Positions 14,922 through 22,088 of a stretch of 23,637 nt of DNA are shown piece after piece. The position numbers and the translations under genes are program-made. The stretch is taken from NCBI GenBank assembly GCA_002387325.1, contig DGIN01000080.1, positions 31,295 to 54,931 on the forward strand. Reading direction: 5' to 3'. This DNA comes from Bacteroidales bacterium UBA4621 (GTDB lineage: Bacteria; Bacteroidota; Bacteroidia; Bacteroidales; Paludibacteraceae). Under the pieces are notes generated by a model. It saw only the letters and a program-made list of their open reading frames with translations, was not told the origin of the DNA and did not search any database. How positions within the stretch are numbered: the first letter of the stretch is position 1; every line of letters starts with the position of its first letter.

Positions 14922-15923
14922 ATGGATAAGAAACGCACCATAGCGGCGGCGTTGTGCATTATTCCGGCGGTGATACTGCTGCTGGTTGTGCCTATGCGGC
15001 GCAAGGAGACCCAATACTTTGCCGATCGGGGCAAAGTATTTGGTACCTATTATAATGTGCAGTATGAAGCCGACGACGACCTGCAAAGCGATATATTGTC
15101 TGCCTTTGAGGCATTTGACAACTCACTGAGTATGTTCAACCCCCGGTCGGTTATCAGCCATATCAATCAGAACAGAGACACCGCGACCGATGTCTATTTC
15201 GAGCAGATGTGGCAAGAGGCGGAGCGGGTATATCAGGAGAGCAACGGGGCGTTTGATATTACGGTAGCGCCGCTGGTCAACCTGTGGGGCTTCGGTTTCA
15301 AGAACCGCGAACAGGTTACTGAGGAGAAGATAGACAGTCTTTTGCCGTTGGTCGGTTTCCGGAAAGTGCACCTTGCAGACCACCGCGTCAGCAAAGACGA
15401 CCCGCGTACGATGCTGGACGCCAGTGCCGTAGCCAAAGGGCAGGCGTGCGATATGATTGCCGCTCTGCTGGCGGACAAAGGCTGCACCAACTATCTGGTG
15501 GATATAGGCGGCGAGGTGGTGGCAAAAGGTGTGAACAAACAGGGCAAGCCGTGGCGTATCGGTATCACCAAACCGCAAGACGACCCTGCGGGGCAGTCAC
15601 AGGATATGGAGGAGGTGTTGCAGACGAGCGACATCTGTATGGCTACATCGGGCAACTATCGTAATTTCTACTATGAGGGCGGACAGCGCAGGAGCCATAC
15701 TATCGACCCGCGCACCGGTCGCCCCGTACAGCACCGCCTGCTGAGTGCCACGGTGGTGGCGTCATCGTGTATGCGTGCCGATGCCCTCGCTACCGCCTGT
15801 ATGGTATTGGGCGAAACGGACGGAATGGAAATGATCAACTCCCACGCCGATGCCGAGTGCTATTTCATTGTCGCCCAAGGCGACAGCACCATCGTGCTTA
15901 AATCCGGCGGCTGGGCGTATTGA
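14922..15923 (+). CDS. apbE: FAD:protein FMN transferase (ApbE family)
   Basis: ApbE uses FAD to attach FMN covalently to threonine or serine of target proteins such as NqrB/NqrC, RnfG or FMN-binding-domain proteins, on the periplasmic side of the membrane. The 333-residue length is normal. Seen motifs are FGTYYNVQY near 40-48, the nucleotide-binding segment DASAVAKGQACD at 166-177, YLVDIGGEV at 191-199, SHTIDPRTGRPV at 258-269 and the Mg-binding RADALAT at 285-291. The N-terminus has one hydrophobic anchor (about 7-24) but no lipobox cysteine, so it is probably membrane-anchored or secreted rather than a lipoprotein. No Nqr or Rnf gene is in the window. It follows the barrel pair by 104 bp and may be in the same transcript. 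Confidence 0.93.
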   Translation: MDKKRTIAAALCIIPAVILLLVVPMRRKETQYFADRGKVFGTYYNVQYEADDDLQSDILSAFEAFDNSLSMFNPRSVISHINQNRDTATDVYFEQMWQEAERVYQESNGAFDITVAPLVNLWGFGFKNREQVTEEKIDSLLPLVGFRKVHLADHRVSKDDPRTMLDASAVAKGQACDMIAALLADKGCTNYLVDIGGEVVAKGVNKQGKPWRIGITKPQDDPAGQSQDMEEVLQTSDICMATSGNYRNFYYEGGQRRSHTIDPRTGRPVQHRLLSATVVASSCMRADALATACMVLGETDGMEMINSHADAECYFIVAQGDSTIVLKSGGWAY

Positions 15924-15953
15924 ACAGACAATGAATAATAAGACAGAAGAGGG

Positions 15954-16064
15954 TGTCTAACAAGTTAAAAAGAATACCTGTTCTTCAGAAAAAGATTGCT
16001 CTTGACGACGCGAGCCGCGTCGTCTCCCACCAAAATAAGAGGCTGTCTATACTTTTGTTAGACA
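15954..16064. mobile_element. MITE-like element with TGTCTAACAA inverted ends (tentative)
   Basis: TGTCTAACAA at 15954-15963 is perfectly inverted at 16055-16064 (TTGTTAGACA). The flanks are also similar (GAGGG before the left copy, GAGAC in the inverted right copy). The inside has no gene, but has a 9-3-9 hairpin at 16004-16024. The ends look like those of small non-autonomous elements. No clear target-site duplication was found, so this stays tentative. Confidence 0.4.
16004..16024. repeat. Perfect 9-3-9 hairpin, GACGACGCG type
   Basis: Arm GACGACGCG (16004-16012), loop AGC, arm CGCGTCGTC (16016-16024). It differs from the hairpin at 10711-10731 by one exchanged base pair (T-A there, C-G here) and by the loop. 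Confidence 0.8.
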
Positions 16065-16074
16065 GTCTCTTTTT
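16037..16074 (+). terminator. Rho-independent terminator after apbE
   Basis: AAGAGGCTGTCT (16037-16048) pairs with AGACAGTCTCTT (16060-16071) through 12 bp including one G-T wobble, with an 11-nt loop, and is followed by further T residues. It overlaps the right end of the MITE-like element. Confidence 0.75.
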
Positions 16075-16111
16075 ATGCAAAAACAGAAAGTATGTATTGC
16101 ATATAGTGCAT

Positions 16112-16151
16112 AAAAAGACGGCTTAAGGACCTATGTCGTTGCCGTCTTTTT
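16112..16151. terminator. Second terminator-type hairpin
   Basis: AAAAAGACGGC (16112-16122) pairs perfectly over 11 bp with GCCGTCTTTTT (16141-16151), with an 18-nt loop. The T run is part of the stem. It may be a back-up terminator for apbE or act on either strand. Confidence 0.6.
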
Positions 16152-16171
16152 GCCGTCTCGTTGCCGTAATT
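16139..16171. repeat. 11-bp tandem repeat TTGCCGTNNNN, three units
   Basis: TTGCCGT starts at 16139, 16150 and 16161, an exact 11-bp period. The first copy overlaps the 3' arm of the hairpin at 16112-16151. The period is the same as in the array at 10969, but the unit differs. Confidence 0.65.
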
Positions 16172-16309
16172 GCTATACAATGTATCAGACTTGCATATTG
16201 TGCATAGTTTCTGTATATTTTTTTCAGCAGGTAGAGAATAAAAAACGATTGGCAGCAAAAATTCCACAAAAAAGCACACTATATATACATAGATATGCAA
16301 GAAAAGCAG

Positions 16310-16317
16310 TATTTTTG
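16310..16317 (+). promoter_or_regulatory. Probable -7 element for the T9SS cargo gene
   Basis: TATTTTTG at 16310-16317 fits TAnnTTTG and lies 39 bp before the ATG. No good TTTG lies 19-20 bp upstream, so this promoter is weak by sequence or needs an activator. Confidence 0.5.
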
Positions 16318-16356
16318 TAGCGTGAAATAATAATCCCGAATTAATACTATCGAAAT

Positions 16357-19300
16357 ATGAAAAACATATTCAAAAAGGTTCTGTCTGTTTTCCTGTTTGT
16401 TAGCACCAGTCTCTGTATCAATGCCGCTGACATATTCCTGCCACTGGCGGATGCAACCAAGACATCGGTTGCACCTAATGATACGTATGAGTGGACAAAT
16501 TCATCGGATTGGAAAGCAAAAAAGAATGCTATTTACGTAGAGTTACCCGCTGCCGATGCTTCCGGTACTATTGCATGGAAATGCGGTAGTGCAAAAAGCA
16601 ACCGTTTTCTGTATATCAACAGCAATGCCGGTTCACAAGAAGACAAAAGTCGTCCTATAGTGATGTCCAAAAGTTACGAGAGTATCTCTTTTACAAACAG
16701 TGATATTGCCACCTATCAAGGAAAACCCTGTCTCAAGTTTACCACTTCGGATGACTTTAAGGGGAAAGGAGTTCTTTTAACCGTTCCTCAAGGTTCTACG
16801 CCTGCGCAGAAATCGACGGATGCAACGCTGAAAGAGTTGAAATATGACGGGACGAGTGTAACGGGGTTTGATGCGGGGAAGTTGGATTACAGTGTGATGC
16901 TACCTGCGAACTATACAGGTATGCCGAATGTAACAGCAACTGCCAACGACAGCAAAGCCACGCTGAACATTACGCAAGCCGCTTCGGCAACGGGCAAAGC
17001 GTCGGTGCTGGTTACAGCCGAGGACGGCACAACCAAGAAGACCTACACCATTCAGTTCAGCAAAGCCGTAGCCGATGCGCCTGTTATCACCTCATTTGCG
17101 GTAGCGGGTGTACAAGCCACGATTGACCAAGCGAACAAGACCATCACCGCCACTTTGCCGATAGGGAGCAGTTTGCAGGGGCTAACCCCCACCCTGTCGG
17201 GCAATAACATTGATTCTTATACTCCGCAGGGCGCACAGGATTTCAGCAAGCCCGTGCAATATACGGTTAAGTCCAAGTCGGGCAAGACTGCCGTTTATAC
17301 CGTTACGCTGCAAGTGGAGCAACCCAAATCAAGCGATGCTACGCTCAAGAGCCTGACCGTAGGCGGGAAGGCGGTTACGTTGCAGGCAGGCGTGTACAAT
17401 TATACGGTGGACGCAGAGAGTGGCAGTGCCGTGCCGCAAGTGAGTGCCACGCAAAACGACAGCAAAGCAACCATTAAGATTACGCAAGCCGGTTCGCTGA
17501 CCGACAAAGCCACGGTGGTAGTAACCGCCGAGGACGGCACACAACAGACTTATACGATTACGTTCAATATCAAAGTGCCGTCTTCCGACCTGAGTATCCA
17601 CACGCCCGGTATCTATGAAGCCGAGAAGATTGCGGGCGGTTACGGCGGTACGCTTACCGCTTTCGGCGGGCGGGAGTATGAGGTGTATTATGCCGCCCGC
17701 AATGCAAGCGATTCGGCTACATTCAATACCACCGGTACGGACAGAACAAACGGAATGACCACCAACGAGACCAAAATCTCCTGCGAGGCGATAGACGGCT
17801 GGTTTAAGGGGACGATAGCATCTATTAGTTCCGCCTCGGCTTCTGCCCAAGATGAGTTTACCAAAGGCACATCCGGACGCGAACACCGTATGGAGAACGG
17901 GCATACATACACTTTCCATTTCAGCGGGTATGACCAGTTCTCCATCTATGCGAAGGACAAGAAACAGGATCAGAAAGGCACCAAGCCCGGCGACAACCAA
18001 TACTTCGAGGTATATATAGATGGTATTCTCCAGCCTTTGCAGTTCAATAAAGACAACTATACCATTCGCCGCTACAGCATTTCCACGGGTGAGCATGTGG
18101 TAACAGTAAAAGCCATCAATGGTCAATGCAAACTGTTAGGTTTCTCACTACGTGTGACGGACGAACCGCGTGTAAGTTGGATAAAGGGTAACGACTCTAC
18201 GCAGAATGTGTTGCAGACCCGTGCCATGGCACCGGTTACCTACTACACCAAGTACAACAGCAAGGGCAAGACCGTTCTCGAATGGGAGGGGGCAGAGGCA
18301 ACAGACATCACGCTCACACAAGGCAACGGCGACGGCATCGGCGACACGCTGACCCTGAGCGGTACGGCTAACTGCCCTGTTGGCATCTATAAATATAAGG
18401 TGGTGGCATACAACGGGAGCAACCAAATAACCAACTCGCTGACCGGCAAGATAACCGTATCCTCGAAGATTGAGGCTACGTCCGACACCATACAAGACGG
18501 CTTTACCAACGAGGCTATCGACGGCTTTACTTTCCGCTACTATGCTTTGAGCGAGAAAGACATCACGCTGGTTTGGACCAACGGCACGCCCGCAGGGATA
18601 ACGGGCAGCGGAAGCAACGGCACGTACACAATCAGCGGCACGCCTACTACGGCGGGTGTATATCCGTTCACTATCAGTGTATTGGGTGGCAACAGCATTC
18701 AGGGCAAACTGACCGTTACCACTTTTGACCCGGGCAACAACCCTGTACTCTATCTCTACAAGAACAGCGGAGCATACGAGAAAGACGGCGTATATCTGTA
18801 CCTGAAGAGCAAAGGGAAGAACCTTGTGCCCCGCAAGGCGCAATCAAAACTGCGCGAGAAAGCACAATACGACAAATATACGTGGGTGCTAATCTCGGAG
18901 GATGTGGACGCCAACAACGGCGAGATTATGGCACTGGCACGCGGCACAGAAATCAGTATGCCCGTGCTGAATATGAAATCGTTCTCCTATTCGGAGAGTC
19001 GTCTCGACTGGGGCGACCCCGACAACGGCAGCCTCAACAACAAGTCGGTACGCGTGGTACAACCGACACACCCGATTATCAAAGCAATAGGCAAGAAACA
19101 GGGCGATGCGGTACAAGTGATTGATTCAGTAGTAGGGAAAGGGCTGATGCCCGCAGCGGTGGATTATCAGGGTACGCTCTGCTTGGCAACCGCCGCCACG
19201 CGCGGCGAGGAATATACCGCCGACGGCGTGGAAGAGACGTTCCTGCACGAAGTACCCGCAGCCATGCGCGGCGGCAAGAAATACATATGCTTCCCGCTCT

Positions 19301-19836
19301 CGATACAAAGCAGCCAACGCCTGACCGCCGAGGGCAAGAAACTGATAGATGCCTGTGTGGACTATCTGCTCAACAGCGCAGCAAGCATCGCACTACCCAA
19401 GTTGGAAATCCTATCGTTCAGCATTGACGGCAATGCCGCCACTATCCACCATGACAAAGACAGCATCAGTATAGTGTTGCCCGAAGGAACGGCATTGGAA
19501 GCACTGACCCCCTCTATAACCCTGTCGGATGCCACTACGCACGTGCTGTGCAAGCAGGCAGACGGGAACGGCAGCGTGGATTTCAGCAACAGCAACCTGG
19601 TGCCGGTGGTCTATACCGTGAGCGACTATATCAACGTGCGGCACTACGTGGTAACCGTTACAGCCATCCAACCGATGGGCATTGAAGATGTATATCAGGC
19701 GGGCGAATGGGTAGTTATCTACGATATACAGGGTCGCAAGGTTGCCACTACCAACGAGGATATCCGCACTATGGCACTTCCCCGCGGTATGTATATTGTC
19801 CAAACCGGTCGCGGCACCCTCAAACTGATGAAATAA
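16357..19836 (+). CDS. Large secreted multidomain protein with T9SS sorting domain
   Basis: 1159 residues with a signal peptide (about 1-23). Residues 24-150 are a novel-looking N-terminal part. Two cadherin-like beta-sandwich repeats follow at 154-236 and 327-406 (DATLKELKYDG versus DATLKSLTVGG; NDSKATLNITQA versus NDSKATIKITQA). A DUF5018-like domain lies at 243-319 and a second at 1016-1103. A possible carbohydrate-binding-type region (EAEKIAGGYGGT, EVYIDGILQPLQF) spans about 415-600, and an Ig-like region 715-788. Residues 795-1008 resemble a glutamine-amidotransferase-like fold (YTWVLISEDV, MPVLNMKSFSYSESRLDWGD), with no catalytic triad recognised. The last about 50 residues (EWVVIYDIQGRKVA, LPRGMYIV, LKLMK) form a type-A T9SS sorting domain. 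It is therefore probably exported and held on the surface or released. No enzyme active site was found; an adhesin or glycan-binding role is inference. Confidence 0.85.
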   Translation: MKNIFKKVLSVFLFVSTSLCINAADIFLPLADATKTSVAPNDTYEWTNSSDWKAKKNAIYVELPAADASGTIAWKCGSAKSNRFLYINSNAGSQEDKSRPIVMSKSYESISFTNSDIATYQGKPCLKFTTSDDFKGKGVLLTVPQGSTPAQKSTDATLKELKYDGTSVTGFDAGKLDYSVMLPANYTGMPNVTATANDSKATLNITQAASATGKASVLVTAEDGTTKKTYTIQFSKAVADAPVITSFAVAGVQATIDQANKTITATLPIGSSLQGLTPTLSGNNIDSYTPQGAQDFSKPVQYTVKSKSGKTAVYTVTLQVEQPKSSDATLKSLTVGGKAVTLQAGVYNYTVDAESGSAVPQVSATQNDSKATIKITQAGSLTDKATVVVTAEDGTQQTYTITFNIKVPSSDLSIHTPGIYEAEKIAGGYGGTLTAFGGREYEVYYAARNASDSATFNTTGTDRTNGMTTNETKISCEAIDGWFKGTIASISSASASAQDEFTKGTSGREHRMENGHTYTFHFSGYDQFSIYAKDKKQDQKGTKPGDNQYFEVYIDGILQPLQFNKDNYTIRRYSISTGEHVVTVKAINGQCKLLGFSLRVTDEPRVSWIKGNDSTQNVLQTRAMAPVTYYTKYNSKGKTVLEWEGAEATDITLTQGNGDGIGDTLTLSGTANCPVGIYKYKVVAYNGSNQITNSLTGKITVSSKIEATSDTIQDGFTNEAIDGFTFRYYALSEKDITLVWTNGTPAGITGSGSNGTYTISGTPTTAGVYPFTISVLGGNSIQGKLTVTTFDPGNNPVLYLYKNSGAYEKDGVYLYLKSKGKNLVPRKAQSKLREKAQYDKYTWVLISEDVDANNGEIMALARGTEISMPVLNMKSFSYSESRLDWGDPDNGSLNNKSVRVVQPTHPIIKAIGKKQGDAVQVIDSVVGKGLMPAAVDYQGTLCLATAATRGEEYTADGVEETFLHEVPAAMRGGKKYICFPLSIQSSQRLTAEGKKLIDACVDYLLNSAASIALPKLEILSFSIDGNAATIHHDKDSISIVLPEGTALEALTPSITLSDATTHVLCKQADGNGSVDFSNSNLVPVVYTVSDYINVRHYVVTVTAIQPMGIEDVYQAGEWVVIYDIQGRKVATTNEDIRTMALPRGMYIVQTGRGTLKLMK
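16816..17574 (+). repeat. Internal domain duplication in the T9SS cargo gene
   Basis: The DNA for the two cadherin-like repeats (16816-17064 and 17335-17574) is still visibly similar, for example around the NDSKAT segment. This indicates an intragenic duplication that also carries a DUF5018-like domain between the copies. Confidence 0.7.
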
Positions 19837-19901
19837 CTGCCCGCTTGCGTCTAAGAGAGCCTACCGAAGAAGCGTAACGGCTTGCAAATTATGCGGGATT
19901 G

Positions 19902-19932
19902 TTGTGTAGTTTATAGAATTTGTGTACCTTTG
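19902..19932 (+). promoter_or_regulatory. Bacteroidota-type promoter for the methyltransferase gene
   Basis: TTG at 19902-19904, a 20-bp spacer, and TACCTTTG at 19925-19932. The ATG at 19957 follows after 24 bp. Confidence 0.8.
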
Positions 19933-19956
19933 TGCTGCCATTAGGGCAATACAAAG

Positions 19957-21141
19957 ATGACAGATGTAGAACAATTGGCATTGCAACGAAGTCGATATCC
20001 GAATATGTCGGATACCGACTTCCGTTTTATGTTGCAACAGACAGACGGACGCCAACGCACCGCCCGCAAACTCCCTGCTTTTGCCGCATTGTCCGACTGG
20101 TGGTATCCGGTCAGGCTATCCTGCGAGCAATGCTCCTCAGAAGCGACGGCACGCTACAAGGCTATGCTTGCCGCCACACACCCGCTGTTGCAAGACACGC
20201 CGGCAAAAGACAGGGTCTGTACCGACCTGACCGGCGGATTTGGCGTGGATTCTTATTTTACAGGACAGACCGGCGGGATAGTGAACTATGTGGAGCATAA
20301 TGCGGAATTGTGCCGTATTGCGGCACACAATTTCGGTTTGTATGCCCCCTATATCCATATTCATAATGCAGAAGCCGGGGCGTACCTGTCGGCTATGCCC
20401 CGCTGCCAACTGCTGCTTGTAGACCCTGCACGGCGCAACCGGAACGGCGGGAAAGTGTTCCGCATAGAGGACTGCGAACCGAATATAGTCTCACTTTTAC
20501 CCTTGTTGCAACAAAAAGCAGAGGTGCTGCTGTTCAAACTCAGTCCGATGCTTGACATCACGGCGGCACGGCGTGCCTTATCTGCCGGGGTATGGGATAC
20601 ATACATCGTGGCAGTAGAAAACGAGGTGAAAGAGGTGCTGCTGATGACTGCCCGAGAAGCAGAACCCCGACTGACTGCCGTGGATTTGTCCGCACAATGG
20701 CAGGCAGGACTTCCCTACAAGAAATTGACGGTAGCCCCTGCAGACGAGCAAAAGGCTATCCCCGCTATGGCAACCGCCATACGGCGGTATGTTTATGAAC
20801 CCGGTGCAGCCATCCTCAAAGCGGGACTTTACAATTACACAAGTGCGCACTACGGTATAGACAAGTTCGCCCCCAATACGCATTTATATACCTCCGACAG
20901 GCTGATTGCCGGTTTTCCGGGACGTGTATGGGAGACCGGCACGCCCGATGAGCCGTTGCGGCAATGCAATATCGTAACCCGCAACTACCCCCTTAGTCCC
21001 GACCAACTGAAAAAGAAACTGAAAGTGCGTGACGGCGGGGAATGGTATATGATTGCAGCCCGAATGGGATACAAATCTGTTTTGATAACGGCTAAACGAG
21101 TGCAAAGTATTGAAAAAACGCATATTAACGCTGATCTGTAA
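19957..21141 (+). CDS. Class I SAM-dependent methyltransferase, THUMP-like (PG_1098 type)
   Basis: 394 residues, cytoplasmic. An N-terminal helical part (LALQRSRYPNMSDTDFRFML) precedes a Rossmann methyltransferase domain. Motif I is DLTGGFGVDS at 90-99, the acidic SAM-ribose position is YVEHN at 111-115, and the motif-IV-like segment is LLVDPARRN at 153-161. The C-terminal part (about 270-394) carries the ferredoxin-like and THUMP-like portion (ILKAGLYNYTSAHYGIDKFA, then NIVTRNYPLSPDQLKKKLKV). This set and order match the Bacteroidota family typified by P. gingivalis PG_1098. THUMP-like domains suggest an RNA substrate, but the target base is not known to me. It has its own promoter and sits upstream of rplU-rpmA, separated by the rplU promoter. 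Confidence 0.88.
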   Translation: MTDVEQLALQRSRYPNMSDTDFRFMLQQTDGRQRTARKLPAFAALSDWWYPVRLSCEQCSSEATARYKAMLAATHPLLQDTPAKDRVCTDLTGGFGVDSYFTGQTGGIVNYVEHNAELCRIAAHNFGLYAPYIHIHNAEAGAYLSAMPRCQLLLVDPARRNRNGGKVFRIEDCEPNIVSLLPLLQQKAEVLLFKLSPMLDITAARRALSAGVWDTYIVAVENEVKEVLLMTAREAEPRLTAVDLSAQWQAGLPYKKLTVAPADEQKAIPAMATAIRRYVYEPGAAILKAGLYNYTSAHYGIDKFAPNTHLYTSDRLIAGFPGRVWETGTPDEPLRQCNIVTRNYPLSPDQLKKKLKVRDGGEWYMIAARMGYKSVLITAKRVQSIEKTHINADL

Positions 21142-21159
21142 ATTTTAGTTGCCTGTATA

Positions 21160-21191
21160 TTTGTATATATCAATAAAAAGTTGTAATTTTG
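21160..21191 (+). promoter_or_regulatory. Bacteroidota-type promoter for rplU-rpmA
   Basis: TTTG at 21160-21163, a 20-bp spacer, and TAATTTTG at 21184-21191. It is a full consensus match. The predicted start near 21198 leaves an unusually long leader of about 160 nt before rplU. Confidence 0.85.
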
Positions 21192-21197
21192 CACGCT

Positions 21198-21359
21198 TTT
21201 TCGGGTTATGGGCTCAGGAAGTCGCCATAGGCAGCGTATGAAACCAATGCTTCCGGGATGCAAACATTGCAGAAGTTGCACATTGCAAGAAGCGTTATTA
21301 GCAGCGTCAAAGACCTATCAAGCCGCCCTGCACGATGTAATTTAATAAAAATTGTGATA
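21198..21359 (+). promoter_or_regulatory. Long 5' leader of rplU
   Basis: About 160 nt of transcribed leader, much longer than the 20-40 nt seen for most other genes here. It contains repeated TTGCA-type words that can pair with TGCAA (around 21270-21290) and GC-rich segments near 21210-21260. An open frame starting at 21258 reads in phase into rplU and would add 34 residues, but L21 normally begins MYAIVE, so I treat it as leader. Ribosomal-protein leaders often hold autoregulatory structures; here that is inference. Confidence 0.5.
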
Positions 21360-21677
21360 ATGTACGCAATTGTAGAAATGAAAGGCCATCAATTCAAAGT
21401 AGAGGCCGGTAAAAAGTTGTTCATCAACCGTATGGATACCGAGAAAGGTGCCGAGGTAGTGTTCGACAATGTGTTGCTTGTTGACAACGACGGCAACATC
21501 ACAGTAGGTGCTCCGTATGTAGTGGGAGCAAAGGTAGTATGCGAAGTGCTCGACAACGAGTGCCGCGGTGAGAAAATCCTGGTTTTCCACAAGAAACGTC
21601 GCAAAGGCTATCGTAAATTGAACGGTCATCGTCAGGATTTGACGAATATCGTAGTTAAAGAAATCGTTATTGCTTAA
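21360..21677 (+). CDS. rplU: 50S ribosomal protein L21
   Basis: L21 binds 23S rRNA in the large subunit. The 105 residues starting MYAIVEMKGHQFKVEAGKKL are the normal length and opening. The conserved middle is VLLVDNDGNITVGAPYV and the end includes FHKKRRKGYRKLNGHRQDLT, the RNA-binding basic region. The ATG at 21360 is chosen over an upstream in-frame ATG at 21258 because homologs start here. rpmA follows after 18 bp, the usual pairing. Confidence 0.97.
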   Translation: MYAIVEMKGHQFKVEAGKKLFINRMDTEKGAEVVFDNVLLVDNDGNITVGAPYVVGAKVVCEVLDNECRGEKILVFHKKRRKGYRKLNGHRQDLTNIVVKEIVIA

Positions 21678-21695
21678 AAGAAAGGAACAGAGATT

Positions 21696-21959
21696 ATGGC
21701 ACATAAGAAAGGTGTCGGTAGTTCTAAGAACGGCCGTGAATCAGAAAGCAAACGACTTGGCGTAAAGATCTGGGGTGGTCAATTTGCCAAAGCAGGTAAT
21801 ATCATTGTACGCCAACGCGGTACAGTCCACAATCCCGGTGAGAATATGGGTATGGGCAGCGACCACACTCTCTACGCATTGGTAGATGGTGTTGTTACAT
21901 TCCGCAGAAAGAAAAACAACAAATCCTACGTCTCAATCCAGCCGATAGCAGAGGCTTAA
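21696..21959 (+). CDS. rpmA: 50S ribosomal protein L27
   Basis: L27 reaches the peptidyl-transferase centre with its flexible N-terminus. The 87 residues begin MAHKKGVGSSKNGRESESKR, the expected tail with no N-terminal extension needing cleavage. The core is IIVRQRGTVHNPGENMGMGS, then HTLYALVDGVVTF. Co-transcribed with rplU (18-bp gap). A strong hairpin follows at 21987. Confidence 0.97.
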   Translation: MAHKKGVGSSKNGRESESKRLGVKIWGGQFAKAGNIIVRQRGTVHNPGENMGMGSDHTLYALVDGVVTFRRKKNNKSYVSIQPIAEA

Positions 21960-21986
21960 TCGGCGAGGGAAAAATGGGTATATCAG

Positions 21987-22027
21987 ATTTCTCCTACCGG
22001 TTGCTTCGGCAATTCGGCAGGAGAAAT
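21987..22027 (+). terminator. UUCG-capped hairpin between rpmA and serS
   Basis: ATTTCTCCT (21987-21995) pairs with AGGAGAAAT (22019-22027). Inside, CCGGTTGC (21997-22004) and GCAATTCGG (22009-22017) pair with one bulge around a C(UUCG)G tetraloop (22004-22009). The T run afterwards is broken (TTATTTGTT), so it may be a partial terminator or an mRNA-stabilising hairpin. Confidence 0.65.
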
Positions 22028-22048
22028 TTATTTGTTATATCAAATCGA

Positions 22049-22084
22049 ATTGTACATTGGTTAATTGTAAAATATTGTACATTG
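22049..22084. repeat. Direct repeat ATTGTACATTG upstream of serS
   Basis: ATTGTACATTG occurs at 22049-22059 and 22074-22084, with a partial copy (ATTGTA) at 22064. The second copy ends 4 bp before the serS ATG. No TAnnTTTG promoter was found here, so serS may depend on read-through from rpmA. Confidence 0.5.
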
Positions 22085-22088
22085 AATT

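Larger units (their letters stand above)
15924..16356. other. 433-bp spacer with terminators and a MITE-like element
   Basis: No protein gene is seen. The spacer holds an inverted-repeat-bounded element (15954-16064) with a 9-3-9 hairpin inside, two terminator-type hairpins (16037-16074 and 16112-16151), an 11-bp triple repeat (16139-16171), an AT-rich stretch, and the -7 element for the next gene. Confidence 0.7.

Noticed and set aside
17329..18843. Minus-strand open frames of 265 and 231 codons inside the T9SS cargo gene
   Set aside because: Antisense shadows with no promoter or recognisable domains.
21258..21359. 34-residue N-terminal extension of L21
   Set aside because: L21 proteins begin at MYAIVE; the extension has no conserved features and lies in the leader.
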